A stretch of DNA of 64,000 bases from Miltoncostaea oceani. Its GTDB lineage: Bacteria; Actinomycetota; Thermoleophilia; Miltoncostaeales; Miltoncostaeaceae. The stretch is taken from positions 1,054,001 through 1,118,000 of the forward strand of contig NZ_CP064356.1 in NCBI RefSeq assembly GCF_018141545.1, read 5' to 3'. Made by a program: the position numbers and the translations under genes. Position 1 is the first letter of the stretch, and the number at the start of each line of letters is the position of its first letter. Below, one piece after another: positions 34,460 to 42,556 of the stretch. The notes under the pieces are model-generated. The model searched no databases. It was not told where the DNA came from and worked only from the letters and a program-made list of their open reading frames with translations.

Positions 34460-35863
34460 CTAGTAGCGGCGGGCCCCCGCGTACGACTCGGCATGGTACG
34501 GCTCGTAGAGCGACGAGATCGTCACCGACTCGCCCGGGCCGGGCGCGTGGACGAACTGGCCGTCGCCGGCGTAGAGGCCGACGTGCTCGACGAGGCCCGT
34601 CGGGTCGGAGAAGAAGACGGCGTCGCCCGGCTCGAGGTCGGCGGGGGCGACGGCGGTGCCGACCCGCGACTGGGCGACCACGCCGCGCGGCAGGGTCACG
34701 CCCTGCTCGGCGTAGGCCCACGCCACGAGCCCGGCGGCGTCGAAGCCGCGGGCGGGGGTCTGGCCGCCGCGGACGGTCCGGGTGCCGAGCTCCCCGAGCG
34801 CCTCCTGGGCCGCCGCGGCGCCGAGGCCGGACGATCCGAGGGCGACCTCCGGCACGACCACCGGCAGGGCGGGGGACACGACGGGCGCGCCCCCGGGGCC
34901 GGTGGCGGTCGTGACCGTCGCGGGCGTGGCGGTGGGGGAGGGGGCGGTGGACGCGCCGGCGGTGAACACGGCGGTGGCCGGGTCGCCCCCGAGCTCGGCG
35001 TAGTACGTCGAGACGTTGCGGACCCAGTTGTTGTTCAGCCCCGTCGGGTCGTTGTCGGCGCCGCTCGGCGCCCAGCGGCCCTGGATGGCCGGGATCGTCG
35101 TCAGGCCCGAGCCGGCGTAGAGGTTCCCGCCGAGGTTGCGCGCGGCCGCCCCGATGCCGTCCGACCACGAGGGGTACACGATCCCCGGACCCATCCCGAA
35201 GGGGTTGTGGATGCCCTGCGAGGGGCCGTAGGTGCCGAAGCTCGTCTCCGCGCCGCTGATCGCCACGAGGAAGCGGGGGTCGAGGCCCACGGCGCGCGAC
35301 TCGGTCACGAAGACCGCGCCGAGGCCCGTCAGCGGGCTGGCCTTCGACGCGAGGTAGCCGTCGATCTGCGCGGCGAGGGTGCGGTCGTCGCCGGTGACGG
35401 CCGGGCGCCGCTCGTCGGGGAGCGGGATGACGGCCCCGCCCGCACCGGGGGTCGCCGTGGCGGCGGGCCGCTCGGCGGGGGGCTCGGCGAGCACCACGAC
35501 GGGCCCGTCCGGGTCGTCGCCGGGGCCGGCGGGGGTCGCGAGGGGGTCGTCGTTGGCGGCCTCCTCCTGGGCGGCGGTCTCCTGCGCGTGGCGGGCGGCG
35601 ATGCCCGACTCGAGGGCGATGAGGTCCTCCTTCTGGCGCAGCAGCCGCCGCTCGAGGCGCTCCAGCTCCCGCCGCTCGGCGCCGCCGAGCCGCTCGGCGG
35701 CCGTCCTCGCCTGCGCCAGCTGCGCCGACGTGCGGTCGATGCGGTCGCGCGCGTGGGCCAACTCGGCGGCCGTGGCCGCCACGGCGGGCGCGGCGGGGGC
35801 GGCGAGGAGGGCGATGGCGAGGGTCGCGACGAAGGCGCGCCGCACGGGGAGGCGACGGGGCAT
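34460..35863 (-). CDS. Secreted lysozyme-like + NlpC/P60-like protein with dead NlpC site
   Basis: Signal peptide (1-30), coiled coil (about 33-100), linker, a lysozyme-superfamily/glucosaminidase-like module (about 162-300, with GLDPRFLVAISGAETSFGTYG, likely catalytic Glu206), Pro/Thr linker, then an NlpC/P60-like domain (about 345-465). The NlpC nucleophile motif, normally FDCSGL, reads FDAAGLVAWAY, so the Cys is Ala376. The following His is kept (EHVGLYAGDGQFVHAP). The domain therefore cannot act as a standard Cys endopeptidase and may bind wall peptides or regulate its active neighbour, which is encoded 61 nt upstream on the same strand. The lysozyme-like module is also found in the giant hydrolase at 58117-61298. 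Confidence 0.83.
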   Translation of the reverse strand: MPRRLPVRRAFVATLAIALLAAPAAPAVAATAAELAHARDRIDRTSAQLAQARTAAERLGGAERRELERLERRLLRQKEDLIALESGIAARHAQETAAQEEAANDDPLATPAGPGDDPDGPVVVLAEPPAERPAATATPGAGGAVIPLPDERRPAVTGDDRTLAAQIDGYLASKASPLTGLGAVFVTESRAVGLDPRFLVAISGAETSFGTYGPSQGIHNPFGMGPGIVYPSWSDGIGAAARNLGGNLYAGSGLTTIPAIQGRWAPSGADNDPTGLNNNWVRNVSTYYAELGGDPATAVFTAGASTAPSPTATPATVTTATGPGGAPVVSPALPVVVPEVALGSSGLGAAAAQEALGELGTRTVRGGQTPARGFDAAGLVAWAYAEQGVTLPRGVVAQSRVGTAVAPADLEPGDAVFFSDPTGLVEHVGLYAGDGQFVHAPGPGESVTISSLYEPYHAESYAGARRY

Positions 35864-35924
35864 CCCCTCTATCGTCGGCCCCCGCGCGCCGCCCCTTGAG
35901 GGCGCGGCGCGGGACCGGGGGACC

Positions 35925-37067
35925 CTAGGGGCGGACGGCGCCCTGGTAGTCGCTGCGGCCGCTCATGCTCGAGACCTTCACGACGTCACCGGTCTGCGGT
36001 GCGTGGACGTACTGGCCGCCGCCGATGTAGATGCCCATGTGCCCGAGGTCCGCGCGGTAGAAGACGAGGTCGCCGACCTGGAGGTCGCTGGAGGGGACCT
36101 TCGGGAACGCGGCCCAGATCGCCCCCGTGTAGTGGGGGACGCTCTTGCCGATCTGGGCGTAGGCGTAGGAGGCGAGGCCGCTGCAGTCGAAACCCGACGG
36201 CGACGCGCCACCCCACACATAGGGGACACCCAGGTACTGCATCGCGATGCTCGCCGCGGCGGCGTTGCCGCTGCCACTCGGCAGCGGGGCGCTCGGGGCG
36301 GGTGTCGCGGCGGCGGGGTCGGCCGGGTCGGCGGCGGGCGCCGACGCGGCCGCGGGGGCGGAGGGGGTCGACGCGGCGGCCTCGGCGGCGGCGGCGCGCT
36401 GGCGGGCGAGGCGGGCCTGGGCCTCGGCCTCGGCGGCCTTGCGCTGCTCCTCGGCGCGGATCAGGCCACGCAACTCGGCGCTCGCCGAATCGAGGACCGC
36501 CTGACGCTGGGCGAGCAGACCCTCGATCCGCTCCTTCTCCCGCTCCCGGGCCGCGACGGCCTCGGCCGCCGTCGCCCGGTCCTCCACCAACTGGGCCCTC
36601 AACCGCACCAACGCCGCCTTGTGCTCACGCAACCCACCGACGACCTCGGCGTCCTGGCTGCCGACGCGGTCCAACAGGTCCATCTGGTCGCTGGCGGCGG
36701 CGATCGAGCCGCTGGTGATCAACACCTCCGCAAGGCTCGGCTGCGGCGTCGCGTACAGGCCCCGGAGGCGCTCGGCGAGGGCCTCACGCGACGCCCCCAG
36801 GTCCCGCTCGGTCTGGCGGGTGCGGGCCGTGTTCTCCTCGATCCGGCCGTTCACCTGCTGCAACTCATAGCGGGCCCCGTTGTAGGCCTCGGCGGCGACC
36901 TCGACCTGGGTGTTGTAGCTGTCGAGCTCGGCCTGGAGCTCGGCGACCCGGGCGCGCTGGGCCTCGATCGCGGCCGGCTCGGTGGTGGCGGTCCCCGCGC
37001 CGAACGCCAACAGGGCGGCGAGGACGGCGCAGGCCACGAGGGCCGTGAGGTGTCGCAGGGGTCTCAG
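35925..37067 (-). CDS. Secreted NlpC/P60 endopeptidase with coiled coil (RipA-like), CTG start
   Basis: RipA-like wall endopeptidases cut gamma-D-Glu-diaminopimelate bonds to separate daughter cells. Residues 30-225 form a long coiled coil (AQRARVAELQAELDSYNTQ and similar), followed by an Ala/Pro linker and an intact NlpC/P60 domain with FDCSGLASYAYAQ (Cys295), LGHMGIYIGGGQYVHAP and the third polar residue. CTG 37067 has AGGAG at 9 nt and gives a perfect signal peptide starting RPLRHLTALVACAVLAALL. The GTG at 37133 lies inside the -10 box, and GTG 37037 lacks the basic n-region. The product has 380 residues. Confidence 0.87.
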   Translation of the reverse strand: MRPLRHLTALVACAVLAALLAFGAGTATTEPAAIEAQRARVAELQAELDSYNTQVEVAAEAYNGARYELQQVNGRIEENTARTRQTERDLGASREALAERLRGLYATPQPSLAEVLITSGSIAAASDQMDLLDRVGSQDAEVVGGLREHKAALVRLRAQLVEDRATAAEAVAAREREKERIEGLLAQRQAVLDSASAELRGLIRAEEQRKAAEAEAQARLARQRAAAAEAAASTPSAPAAASAPAADPADPAAATPAPSAPLPSGSGNAAAASIAMQYLGVPYVWGGASPSGFDCSGLASYAYAQIGKSVPHYTGAIWAAFPKVPSSDLQVGDLVFYRADLGHMGIYIGGGQYVHAPQTGDVVKVSSMSGRSDYQGAVRP

Positions 37068-37131
37068 GAAGCAGGTCTCCTGCAGCGGGGACAGGGCGCG
37101 CGAAGCCAGGGCGGCTCCATCCGACCGGCGC

Positions 37132-37137
37132 ACGCTA
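37132..37137 (-). promoter_or_regulatory. -10 box TAGCGT of the NlpC/P60 gene pair
   Basis: On the minus strand TAGCGT predicts a start of transcription near 37125, giving a leader of nearly 60 nt that contains AGGAG before the proposed CTG start. The box overlaps GTG 37133, which argues against that GTG as start. Confidence 0.5.
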
Positions 37138-37221
37138 CCACCGTTCCGCGCGCCCGCACAACGCCGTCGCGCCCGCCCCCCGGTGTTGAAGCCGTCCGTC
37201 CCGCCGAGGATGATGGGGCCC

Positions 37222-38565
37222 GTGAGCCTCCTCCGCGCGCTCGTCGCCGCTGCTCTCGGGGCCGCGATCCTCCTGCCCGCCGCCCTCCTGGGGCAGGCCG
37301 CCCCGCCCTCCGCGCAGGCCCGCGGCTACGCCGCCCTGCTCCCCGGCGGGGCCCAGGGCGGCGCCACCGCGACGACCGGCGGCCCCGCGGAGCGGACCGC
37401 CTCCGTGGGGGGCCTGCGGCCCGCGGGCGGGGGCACCGTCGCCTCCGTATCGGTGCGCGTCGGCGCGTCCTCGGCGGGCACCGGGGCCACCGCCGAGGGG
37501 TCGATCACGGCGTCGGGCCTGCGCCTGCTCGACGGGCGGGTCACCGTCGCGTCGCTGCGCATGGCGGCACGCGCCGGCGACGGGACGGACGCCGGCGCGA
37601 CGGGGCTGACGTCGTCGGGCGCCTCGGGCGTGACCGTCGACGGCGCCCCCGTCCCCGTCGGGCCGGGATCCCGCGTCGCGGTCCCCGGCGTCGGCGCGCT
37701 CGTCTTCTTCGAGACGGTCGCCGACGGCACGGGCGGCCTGCGCGCCAACGCCCTCCGCGTCGAGGTCACCGACCCGGCGGCGGCCGCCGTGATCGGGCAG
37801 CCGTTCGTGATCGGGCACCTCGACCTCGTGGCGGAGCGCGGCGCCGCGCCCGCCGCGGAGGCGCCCGCCGACCCCCCGGCGACGACGCGGCCGGCGGCGC
37901 CCGCCACCGCGCCCCGCGCCGCCGCCGCGCCCGACCCGGCGGCGATCCCGCTGGCGGCGACGCCGAGCCTCGGCCTGCCGGTGCGCCCCGCCCCGCGGGC
38001 CGCGGTCGTGTCGGGCGACGGCTACGTCTTCCCCGTCGTCGGCGACGACGTCGGCTTCACCGACGACTACGCCGCCCCCCGGGCCGGCACCGGGTGGCAC
38101 CACGGCAACGACCTCTTCGCACCCACCGGCACCCCGCTGGTCGCCGTCGCCGACGGCACCCTCTCGCGGGTCGGCGTGAACACCCTCGGCGGCAACCGCC
38201 TGTGGCTCACCGACGACGCCGGCAACGCCTTCTACTACGCCCACCTGTCGGCCTACGCGCCGGCCGCGGTGGAGGGCGCCCGCGTGAGCGCCGGCCAGGT
38301 GATCGGGTTCGTCGGCAACACCGGCCAGGCCATCACCACGCCGCCGCACCTGCACTTCGAGATCCACCCGGCGGCGGGTGACAGCGTCAACCCCTACCCG
38401 TACCTGCTGGCCTGGCAGCGCGGCGGGGACATCCCGCGCGCCTTCGCCCAGGCGGCGACGTCGTCGTCGCCGGCCCCGGCGGCGGGCGCGGTGCTCGTGG
38501 ACGGGGTCCCCGAGGTCGACGTCGCGCCGGCGCCGGCCGACGGGCTCGCCACGCCGGCCTCCTAG
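37222..38565 (+). CDS. Secreted M23 (LytM) metallopeptidase
   Basis: A signal peptide (SLLRALVAAALGAAILLPAA) is followed by a Gly/Ala/Thr-rich beta-domain (about 40-215), a Pro/Ala linker and a LytM/M23 domain (about 265-395). The zinc ligands are visible: the HHGNDLFAPTG motif (His and Asp), FYYAHLSAYAP and the PPHLHFEIHP motif. It should cut peptidoglycan cross-bridges. GTG 37222 is preferred because a GATGAT box ends 7 nt upstream; ATG 37210 and 37213 in the same frame are possible. It is divergent from the NlpC/P60 pair. Its TAG shares CTAG with the converging hydrolase gene. Confidence 0.87.
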   Translation: MSLLRALVAAALGAAILLPAALLGQAAPPSAQARGYAALLPGGAQGGATATTGGPAERTASVGGLRPAGGGTVASVSVRVGASSAGTGATAEGSITASGLRLLDGRVTVASLRMAARAGDGTDAGATGLTSSGASGVTVDGAPVPVGPGSRVAVPGVGALVFFETVADGTGGLRANALRVEVTDPAAAAVIGQPFVIGHLDLVAERGAAPAAEAPADPPATTRPAAPATAPRAAAAPDPAAIPLAATPSLGLPVRPAPRAAVVSGDGYVFPVVGDDVGFTDDYAAPRAGTGWHHGNDLFAPTGTPLVAVADGTLSRVGVNTLGGNRLWLTDDAGNAFYYAHLSAYAPAAVEGARVSAGQVIGFVGNTGQAITTPPHLHFEIHPAAGDSVNPYPYLLAWQRGGDIPRAFAQAATSSSPAPAAGAVLVDGVPEVDVAPAPADGLATPAS

Positions 38566-39380
38566 GCGCCGTCCCCGGCGGGGCGGCGGCCCCCGGGGGC
38601 TGCCATCCTCGGCCGATGCCCCTCCCCGGCCAGGAAGGCCCTGATCGCGCCGGCCGCCGCCCGCGGCGCGTCGTGCCCGAGGCCGTGGGCGGCGCGGGGG
38701 ATGACCACGATGCGGGCGCGCCGGGCGCGGACGGCGATGCGCCGCGCCCACCGGCCGGTGGTGAGGGGGTCGCGGGACCCGCGCACGACGAGGACGGGGG
38801 CGCGGACCGCGACGACGAGCTCGTCGAGCGGCAGGGCGGAGGCCTCGCGGAGGGTGGCGAGCACCCGGGGCAGGCCGGCGCGGAGGTAGTCGCGGGCTCC
38901 CCCCGCGACGAGCGACGGCCGCTCCATGGGGCTGTCGACCGCGAGGCGGACCACCTGGCCGGCGGCCCCGCCACGGCCGTCGAAGGCGGGGCTGAGCAGC
39001 ACGAGGGCGCGGACCCGCCCCGGGTGGCGCGCCGCGAGGACCGTGGCGACGTGGCACCCCCACGAGTGCCCGACGAGGGTGACCCGGCCCATGCCGCGGA
39101 GCGCGAGGACCTCCTCGAGGACGTCGGCGGCGGCGCCGGTGCTCCAGATGGCGTCGGAGTCGGTCCGGCCGAAGCCGGGGAGGTCGCAGACCAGCACGAC
39201 GTGGTCCCGGGCGAGCTCCTCGGCGAGGGGCCCGAGGCTGCCGGCCGAGACACCGAGCCCGTGGACCATCACGACGGGGCCCGCGGAACGTCCCGCGGGG
39301 CGCAGCAGCCGCGCGTGGACGCGGACGCCGCCCGCCGCGGTCCACGTGCCCAGGGCACGCGGGTGCGCCTCGCCGGCCAC
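38562..39380 (-). CDS. Alpha/beta-hydrolase fold protein
   Basis: A classical alpha/beta hydrolase: oxyanion-hole strand VVMVHGLGVSAGSLGPL, nucleophile elbow VTLVGHSWGCHVAT (catalytic Ser), acid region VLVVRGSRDPLTTGRWA and the catalytic His in IPRAAHGLGHDA. There is no signal peptide. Substrate unknown. The start is uncertain: GTG 39380 lies 5 nt after a TAGCGC box but overlaps the start of the divergent hydrolase by 18 nt; CTG 39353 is an alternative. The product has 272 residues from GTG. Its paralogue lies back to back on the plus strand. Confidence 0.8.
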   Translation of the reverse strand: MAGEAHPRALGTWTAAGGVRVHARLLRPAGRSAGPVVMVHGLGVSAGSLGPLAEELARDHVVLVCDLPGFGRTDSDAIWSTGAAADVLEEVLALRGMGRVTLVGHSWGCHVATVLAARHPGRVRALVLLSPAFDGRGGAAGQVVRLAVDSPMERPSLVAGGARDYLRAGLPRVLATLREASALPLDELVVAVRAPVLVVRGSRDPLTTGRWARRIAVRARRARIVVIPRAAHGLGHDAPRAAAGAIRAFLAGEGHRPRMAAPGGRRPAGDGA

Positions 39381-40079
39381 GTGGTGCGCTACGAGGCGTC
39401 GGGTGAGGGACCGGCCGTGGTGCTGGTGCACGGCCTCGGCGGATCCGCCCGCTGGTGGCGCCGGACGGTGGCGGCGTTGTCGCAGGCGCATCGCGTGATC
39501 GTGCCCGAGCTGCCGGGCTTCGGCTACGGCCTCGGCGGCCGGCGGTTCCGGCTGGAGGACGCCCCCGTCGTGCTCGGGGGGCTGCTCGACCGCCTCGCCC
39601 TCGGGCCGGCGTCGCTCGTGGGGCACTCGTTCGGGGCGATGGTCTGCCTGGGCGTCGCGGTCGCGCGACCGGAGGCGGTCGACCGCCTCGTGCTGATCGG
39701 CCCGCCGGTGCGGACCGCCTCGCCCGCCCTGGCGGGCAACGTGCTGCCGGCGCTGCGGACGGTGCTCGGCCTGCCGCCCCCCGCCGCGTTGACCGTCATG
39801 ACGGACATCGCCACCCGCTCGCCCCTCGCGTTGCTGCGCGCCGCCGGGGAGATCCTGGCCCACGACGGCGAACCCGGCATCGCACGGGCCCCCGCGGTGC
39901 CGACCATGGTGGTGTGGGGCGCCCGCGACGCCCTCGTGCCGGTGGGCGGGACGGGATGGGTGGCGCGGGCGCTGCCGGACGCGCGGGTGCGGGTGCTGCC
40001 CGGCGCGGGGCACGTGCCGATGCTCGACCGTCCCGACCTGCTCGACGCCGAGCTCCGCGCCTTCCTGTCGCCCGGGTGA
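39363..40079 (+). CDS. Alpha/beta-hydrolase fold protein, divergent paralogue
   Basis: A 238-residue alpha/beta hydrolase with VVLVHGLGGSARWWRRTV, VIVPELPGFGYG, the nucleophile elbow SLVGHSFGAMVCLG, the acid strand MVVWGARDALVPVGG and the His in LPGAGHVPMLDRPDLL. All three catalytic residues are present. It is related to the minus-strand neighbour, and the two start codons lie within 20 nt, so the pair probably arose by inverted duplication or shares regulation. No Shine-Dalgarno sequence precedes GTG 39363. Substrate unknown. Confidence 0.82.
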   Translation: MRLAGHVVRYEASGEGPAVVLVHGLGGSARWWRRTVAALSQAHRVIVPELPGFGYGLGGRRFRLEDAPVVLGGLLDRLALGPASLVGHSFGAMVCLGVAVARPEAVDRLVLIGPPVRTASPALAGNVLPALRTVLGLPPPAALTVMTDIATRSPLALLRAAGEILAHDGEPGIARAPAVPTMVVWGARDALVPVGGTGWVARALPDARVRVLPGAGHVPMLDRPDLLDAELRAFLSPG

Positions 40080-40106
40080 GCCCCCGGGCGGGGCGACCGC
40101 CGCGGG

Positions 40107-40541
40107 TCAGGCCCCGAAGCTGTCCCCGCAGGAGCAGGTGGACGTCGCGTTCGGGTTGTTGATGCGGAAGCCCCGGCGCAGCAGGCCCTGCTCGTAGTCG
40201 ATGACCGAGCCGGTCACGTGGATCGCCGACTTCAGGTCCATCAGCATCGTGACGCCGTTCGAGACGACCTCGCGGTCGCCCGCGCCGGCCGTCTCGCCCG
40301 GCTGCAGCAGGTCGAGCTTGTACTCCAGTCCGGAGCAGCCGCCGGCGAGGATGCGCAGGCGCACGCCGTCGGGCCGTCCCTGCGCGCGCGCCGACTCCCG
40401 GATGTAGTCGGCGGCGGCGGGGGAGACGGTGACGAAGGCCTCGCCCCCGGCTTCGGCGGCCCGCGCCGCGCGGGCGCGTGCCCGCGCCGCGGCCTTCTTC
40501 TCCTCGAGGGTGAGGGGCGGGGCGGCGGCGACCTCAGCCAT
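40107..40541 (-). CDS. HesB/IscA/ErpA-type Fe-S carrier with basic N-terminal extension
   Basis: An A-type carrier that receives Fe-S clusters and passes them to target proteins. The three ligand cysteines are in LAGGCSGLEYKLDLLQ and the C-terminal STCSCGDSF. VTVSPAAADYIRESARAQG starts the conserved domain. The first 33 residues are an Ala/Arg/Lys-rich helix-forming extension not found in standard IscA or ErpA. It is the last gene of the SUF operon; its ATG overlaps the end of the SufT-like gene by 8 nt. Confidence 0.9.
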   Translation of the reverse strand: MAEVAAAPPLTLEEKKAAARARARAARAAEAGGEAFVTVSPAAADYIRESARAQGRPDGVRLRILAGGCSGLEYKLDLLQPGETAGAGDREVVSNGVTMLMDLKSAIHVTGSVIDYEQGLLRRGFRINNPNATSTCSCGDSFGA

Positions 40542-40845
40542 AGCCCATCACCTTCATCAGGAAGCGCCCCTCCTCGGTCATCGACTCCGGCGTCCACGGC
40601 GGGTCCCAGACCCAGTTGACGTCGACGCTGGTGACGCCCTCGAGCGGCTCGACGGCGTTGCGCGAGTCCCCGAGGATCTGCTCGGTGAGCGGGCAGCCCA
40701 TCGAGGTCAGCGTCATGTCGAGGACCACGTTGCCGGCGTCGTCGATGTTCACCTTGTAGAGCAGGCCGAGATCGACGACGTTCACGCCGAGCTCGGGGTC
40801 CTCGACCTGCTTCATGGCGCTGCGGATGTCGTCCTCGGTCGCCAC
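40534..40845 (-). CDS. sufT: SufT-like MIP18/DUF59 Fe-S assembly factor
   Basis: A 103-residue protein of the MIP18 (DUF59) family, which helps Fe-S cluster maturation. It has VEDPELGVNVVDLGLLY, the conserved MTLTSMGCPLTEQI with the reactive Cys, and the C-terminal WDPPWTPESMTEEG. DUF59 genes inside SUF operons of Gram-positive bacteria are called sufT. It starts directly after the sufU stop and overlaps the carrier gene, so it is co-transcribed. Confidence 0.88.
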   Translation of the reverse strand: MATEDDIRSAMKQVEDPELGVNVVDLGLLYKVNIDDAGNVVLDMTLTSMGCPLTEQILGDSRNAVEPLEGVTSVDVNWVWDPPWTPESMTEEGRFLMKVMGYG

Positions 40846-41295
40846 TCAGACCACCTCCCCGGTGTCGCGCTGATACGTCAGGATCGCGTCCTTCGCGGCC
40901 ATCCACCCGAGCAGCGCGCACTTCACGCGCACCGGGTAGCGGGCCACGCCCTCCAGGGCGACGGCGTCGCCGAGGCGGTCCTCGTCGGCCGCCTCGTCGC
41001 CGTGCATCACCTGGCGGAAGTGCTCGACGACGCCGAGGGCGTCCTCCAGCGAGCGGCCCGTGACCGCCTGGCTCATCATCGACACCGACGCCTGGGAGAT
41101 GGAGCACCCCTGGCCGGTGTGGGCGAGCTCCGTGACGCGGCCGTCCTCGATGATCATCTCCAGGTGGACCTCGTCGCCGCACAGCGGGTTGTGCTGGTCG
41201 ACGGCCACGGTCGGGCCGTCCAGCGTCCCCTCGCCGCGCTTGCGGCGATAGTGGTCCAGGATCAGCTCCTGGTAGAGGTCGTCGAGGCCGCCCAC
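40846..41295 (-). CDS. sufU: SufU-type Fe-S scaffold / sulfur acceptor
   Basis: SufU takes persulfide sulfur from SufS, binding zinc in Gram-positive bacteria. Three Cys and one Asp ligand are visible in HNPLCGDEVHLE, GQGCSISQASVSMM and RVKCALLGWMAAKDA. GTG 41295 is preceded by GGGGAG and gives the usual start VGGLDDLYQELILDHYRR; the longer frame starting inside the sufS end adds a non-conserved Pro/Arg stretch. The 149 residues are normal. It lies 13 nt after sufS. Confidence 0.93.
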   Translation of the reverse strand: MGGLDDLYQELILDHYRRKRGEGTLDGPTVAVDQHNPLCGDEVHLEMIIEDGRVTELAHTGQGCSISQASVSMMSQAVTGRSLEDALGVVEHFRQVMHGDEAADEDRLGDAVALEGVARYPVRVKCALLGWMAAKDAILTYQRDTGEVV

Positions 41296-41308
41296 GTCGC
41301 TCCCCGCC

Positions 41309-42556
41309 CTAGGCGAACGCGGCCCGCGCGGCATGGAGTGCCCGCACCAGCGCGTCGATGTCGTCGTGGGAATTGTAGAGGTAGGTGCTCGCGCGGGCCG
41401 TGGCGCCCACGCCCAGCACCCGCATCAGCGGCTTCGCGCAGTGGTGCCCCGCGCGGACGCAGACGCCGTCCTGGTCGATGAGCTGCGCGATGTCGTGCGG
41501 GTGCAGGTCGTCCATGCTGAACGACACGGCGCCTCCGCGGGCCGCGGGGTCGCGCGGGCCGTACACCGTCAGGCCGCGGATGCCGGCGAGCGCGTCGAGC
41601 ATGTGGGCCGTGAGGTCCACCTCGTGCGCCCGCACCGCGTCGAGGCCGACCGCCATGAGGTACTCGGCGGCGGCGCCGAGGCCCACGGCCTCCGCGATCG
41701 GCGGGGTGCCCGCCTCGAACTTCCACGGCAGGTCGGCCCACGTCGAGCCGCTCGTCGAGACGTCGGAGATCATCTCGCCGCCACCGAGGAACGGCTCCAT
41801 CGCGTCGAGGACCTCCGGCCGCCCGACGAGGACGCCGATGCCGGTCGGGCCGAGCATCTTGTGGCCCGTGAAGGCCATGAAGTCGCAGCCGAGAGACGCG
41901 AAGTCGACCGGCATGTGGGGGACGCTCTGCGACGCGTCGACCAGGCAGAGCGCGCCGGCCTCGTGGGCGAGCGCCGCGATCTCGGCGACGGGGTTGATGG
42001 TGCCGAGCACGTTGCTCGCGTGGACGACCCCGACCATCTTCACGCGGCCGCCGCCGATCAGGGCCCGTGCGGCGTCCATGTCGAGCTCGCCCCCGGGGGT
42101 GACCGGCACGAACCGGACCGTCGCCCCCGTGATGCCGGCGACGATCTGCCACGGCACGATGCCGGAGTGGTGCTCCATCTCGGTGACGACGATCTCGTCG
42201 CCGGGGACGAGGGTGCGGACGCCCCACGCCCACGCGACGAGGTTGATCGCCTCGCTCGCGTTCTTGGTGAGGATCACGCCCTCGCGGGGGCTGCCGACGA
42301 GGCGGGCCACCGCGTCACGGCCCGCCTCGAAGCGGGCGGTCGCCTCGGCCGCCAGCTCGTAGACGCCGCGGTGCACGTTGGCGTTCGTCTCGCGGTAGTA
42401 GGCGTCCATCGCCGCGAGCACCGACGACGGCTTCTGCGAGGTCGCCGCCGAGTCGAGGTAGACGAGCGGCGCGTCGTGGACGCGCCGCCCCAGGATCGGG
42501 AAGTCGGCGCGGACCGCCGGGACGTCGATGGTCGCGGCGGTGCCCACGGCCGTCAT
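41309..42556 (-). CDS. sufS: Cysteine desulfurase SufS
   Basis: SufS is a PLP enzyme that releases sulfur from cysteine. Seen are VYLDSAATSQKPSSVL, TKNASEAINLVAWAW, the PLP lysine in DFMAFTGHKMLGPTGIGV, and the active-site Cys in GVCVRAGHHCAKPLM. The group II desulfurase features and length of 415 residues fit SufS. The start ATGA overlaps the sufC stop. Confidence 0.96.
   Translation of the reverse strand: MTAVGTAATIDVPAVRADFPILGRRVHDAPLVYLDSAATSQKPSSVLAAMDAYYRETNANVHRGVYELAAEATARFEAGRDAVARLVGSPREGVILTKNASEAINLVAWAWGVRTLVPGDEIVVTEMEHHSGIVPWQIVAGITGATVRFVPVTPGGELDMDAARALIGGGRVKMVGVVHASNVLGTINPVAEIAALAHEAGALCLVDASQSVPHMPVDFASLGCDFMAFTGHKMLGPTGIGVLVGRPEVLDAMEPFLGGGEMISDVSTSGSTWADLPWKFEAGTPPIAEAVGLGAAAEYLMAVGLDAVRAHEVDLTAHMLDALAGIRGLTVYGPRDPAARGGAVSFSMDDLHPHDIAQLIDQDGVCVRAGHHCAKPLMRVLGVGATARASTYLYNSHDDIDALVRALHAARAAFA

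Noticed and set aside
37133-37135. GTG 37133 as start of the NlpC/P60 gene
   Set aside because: It lies inside the best -10 box and would put 22 extra residues before the signal peptide; CTG 37067 has a good AGGAG site and a standard signal peptide.
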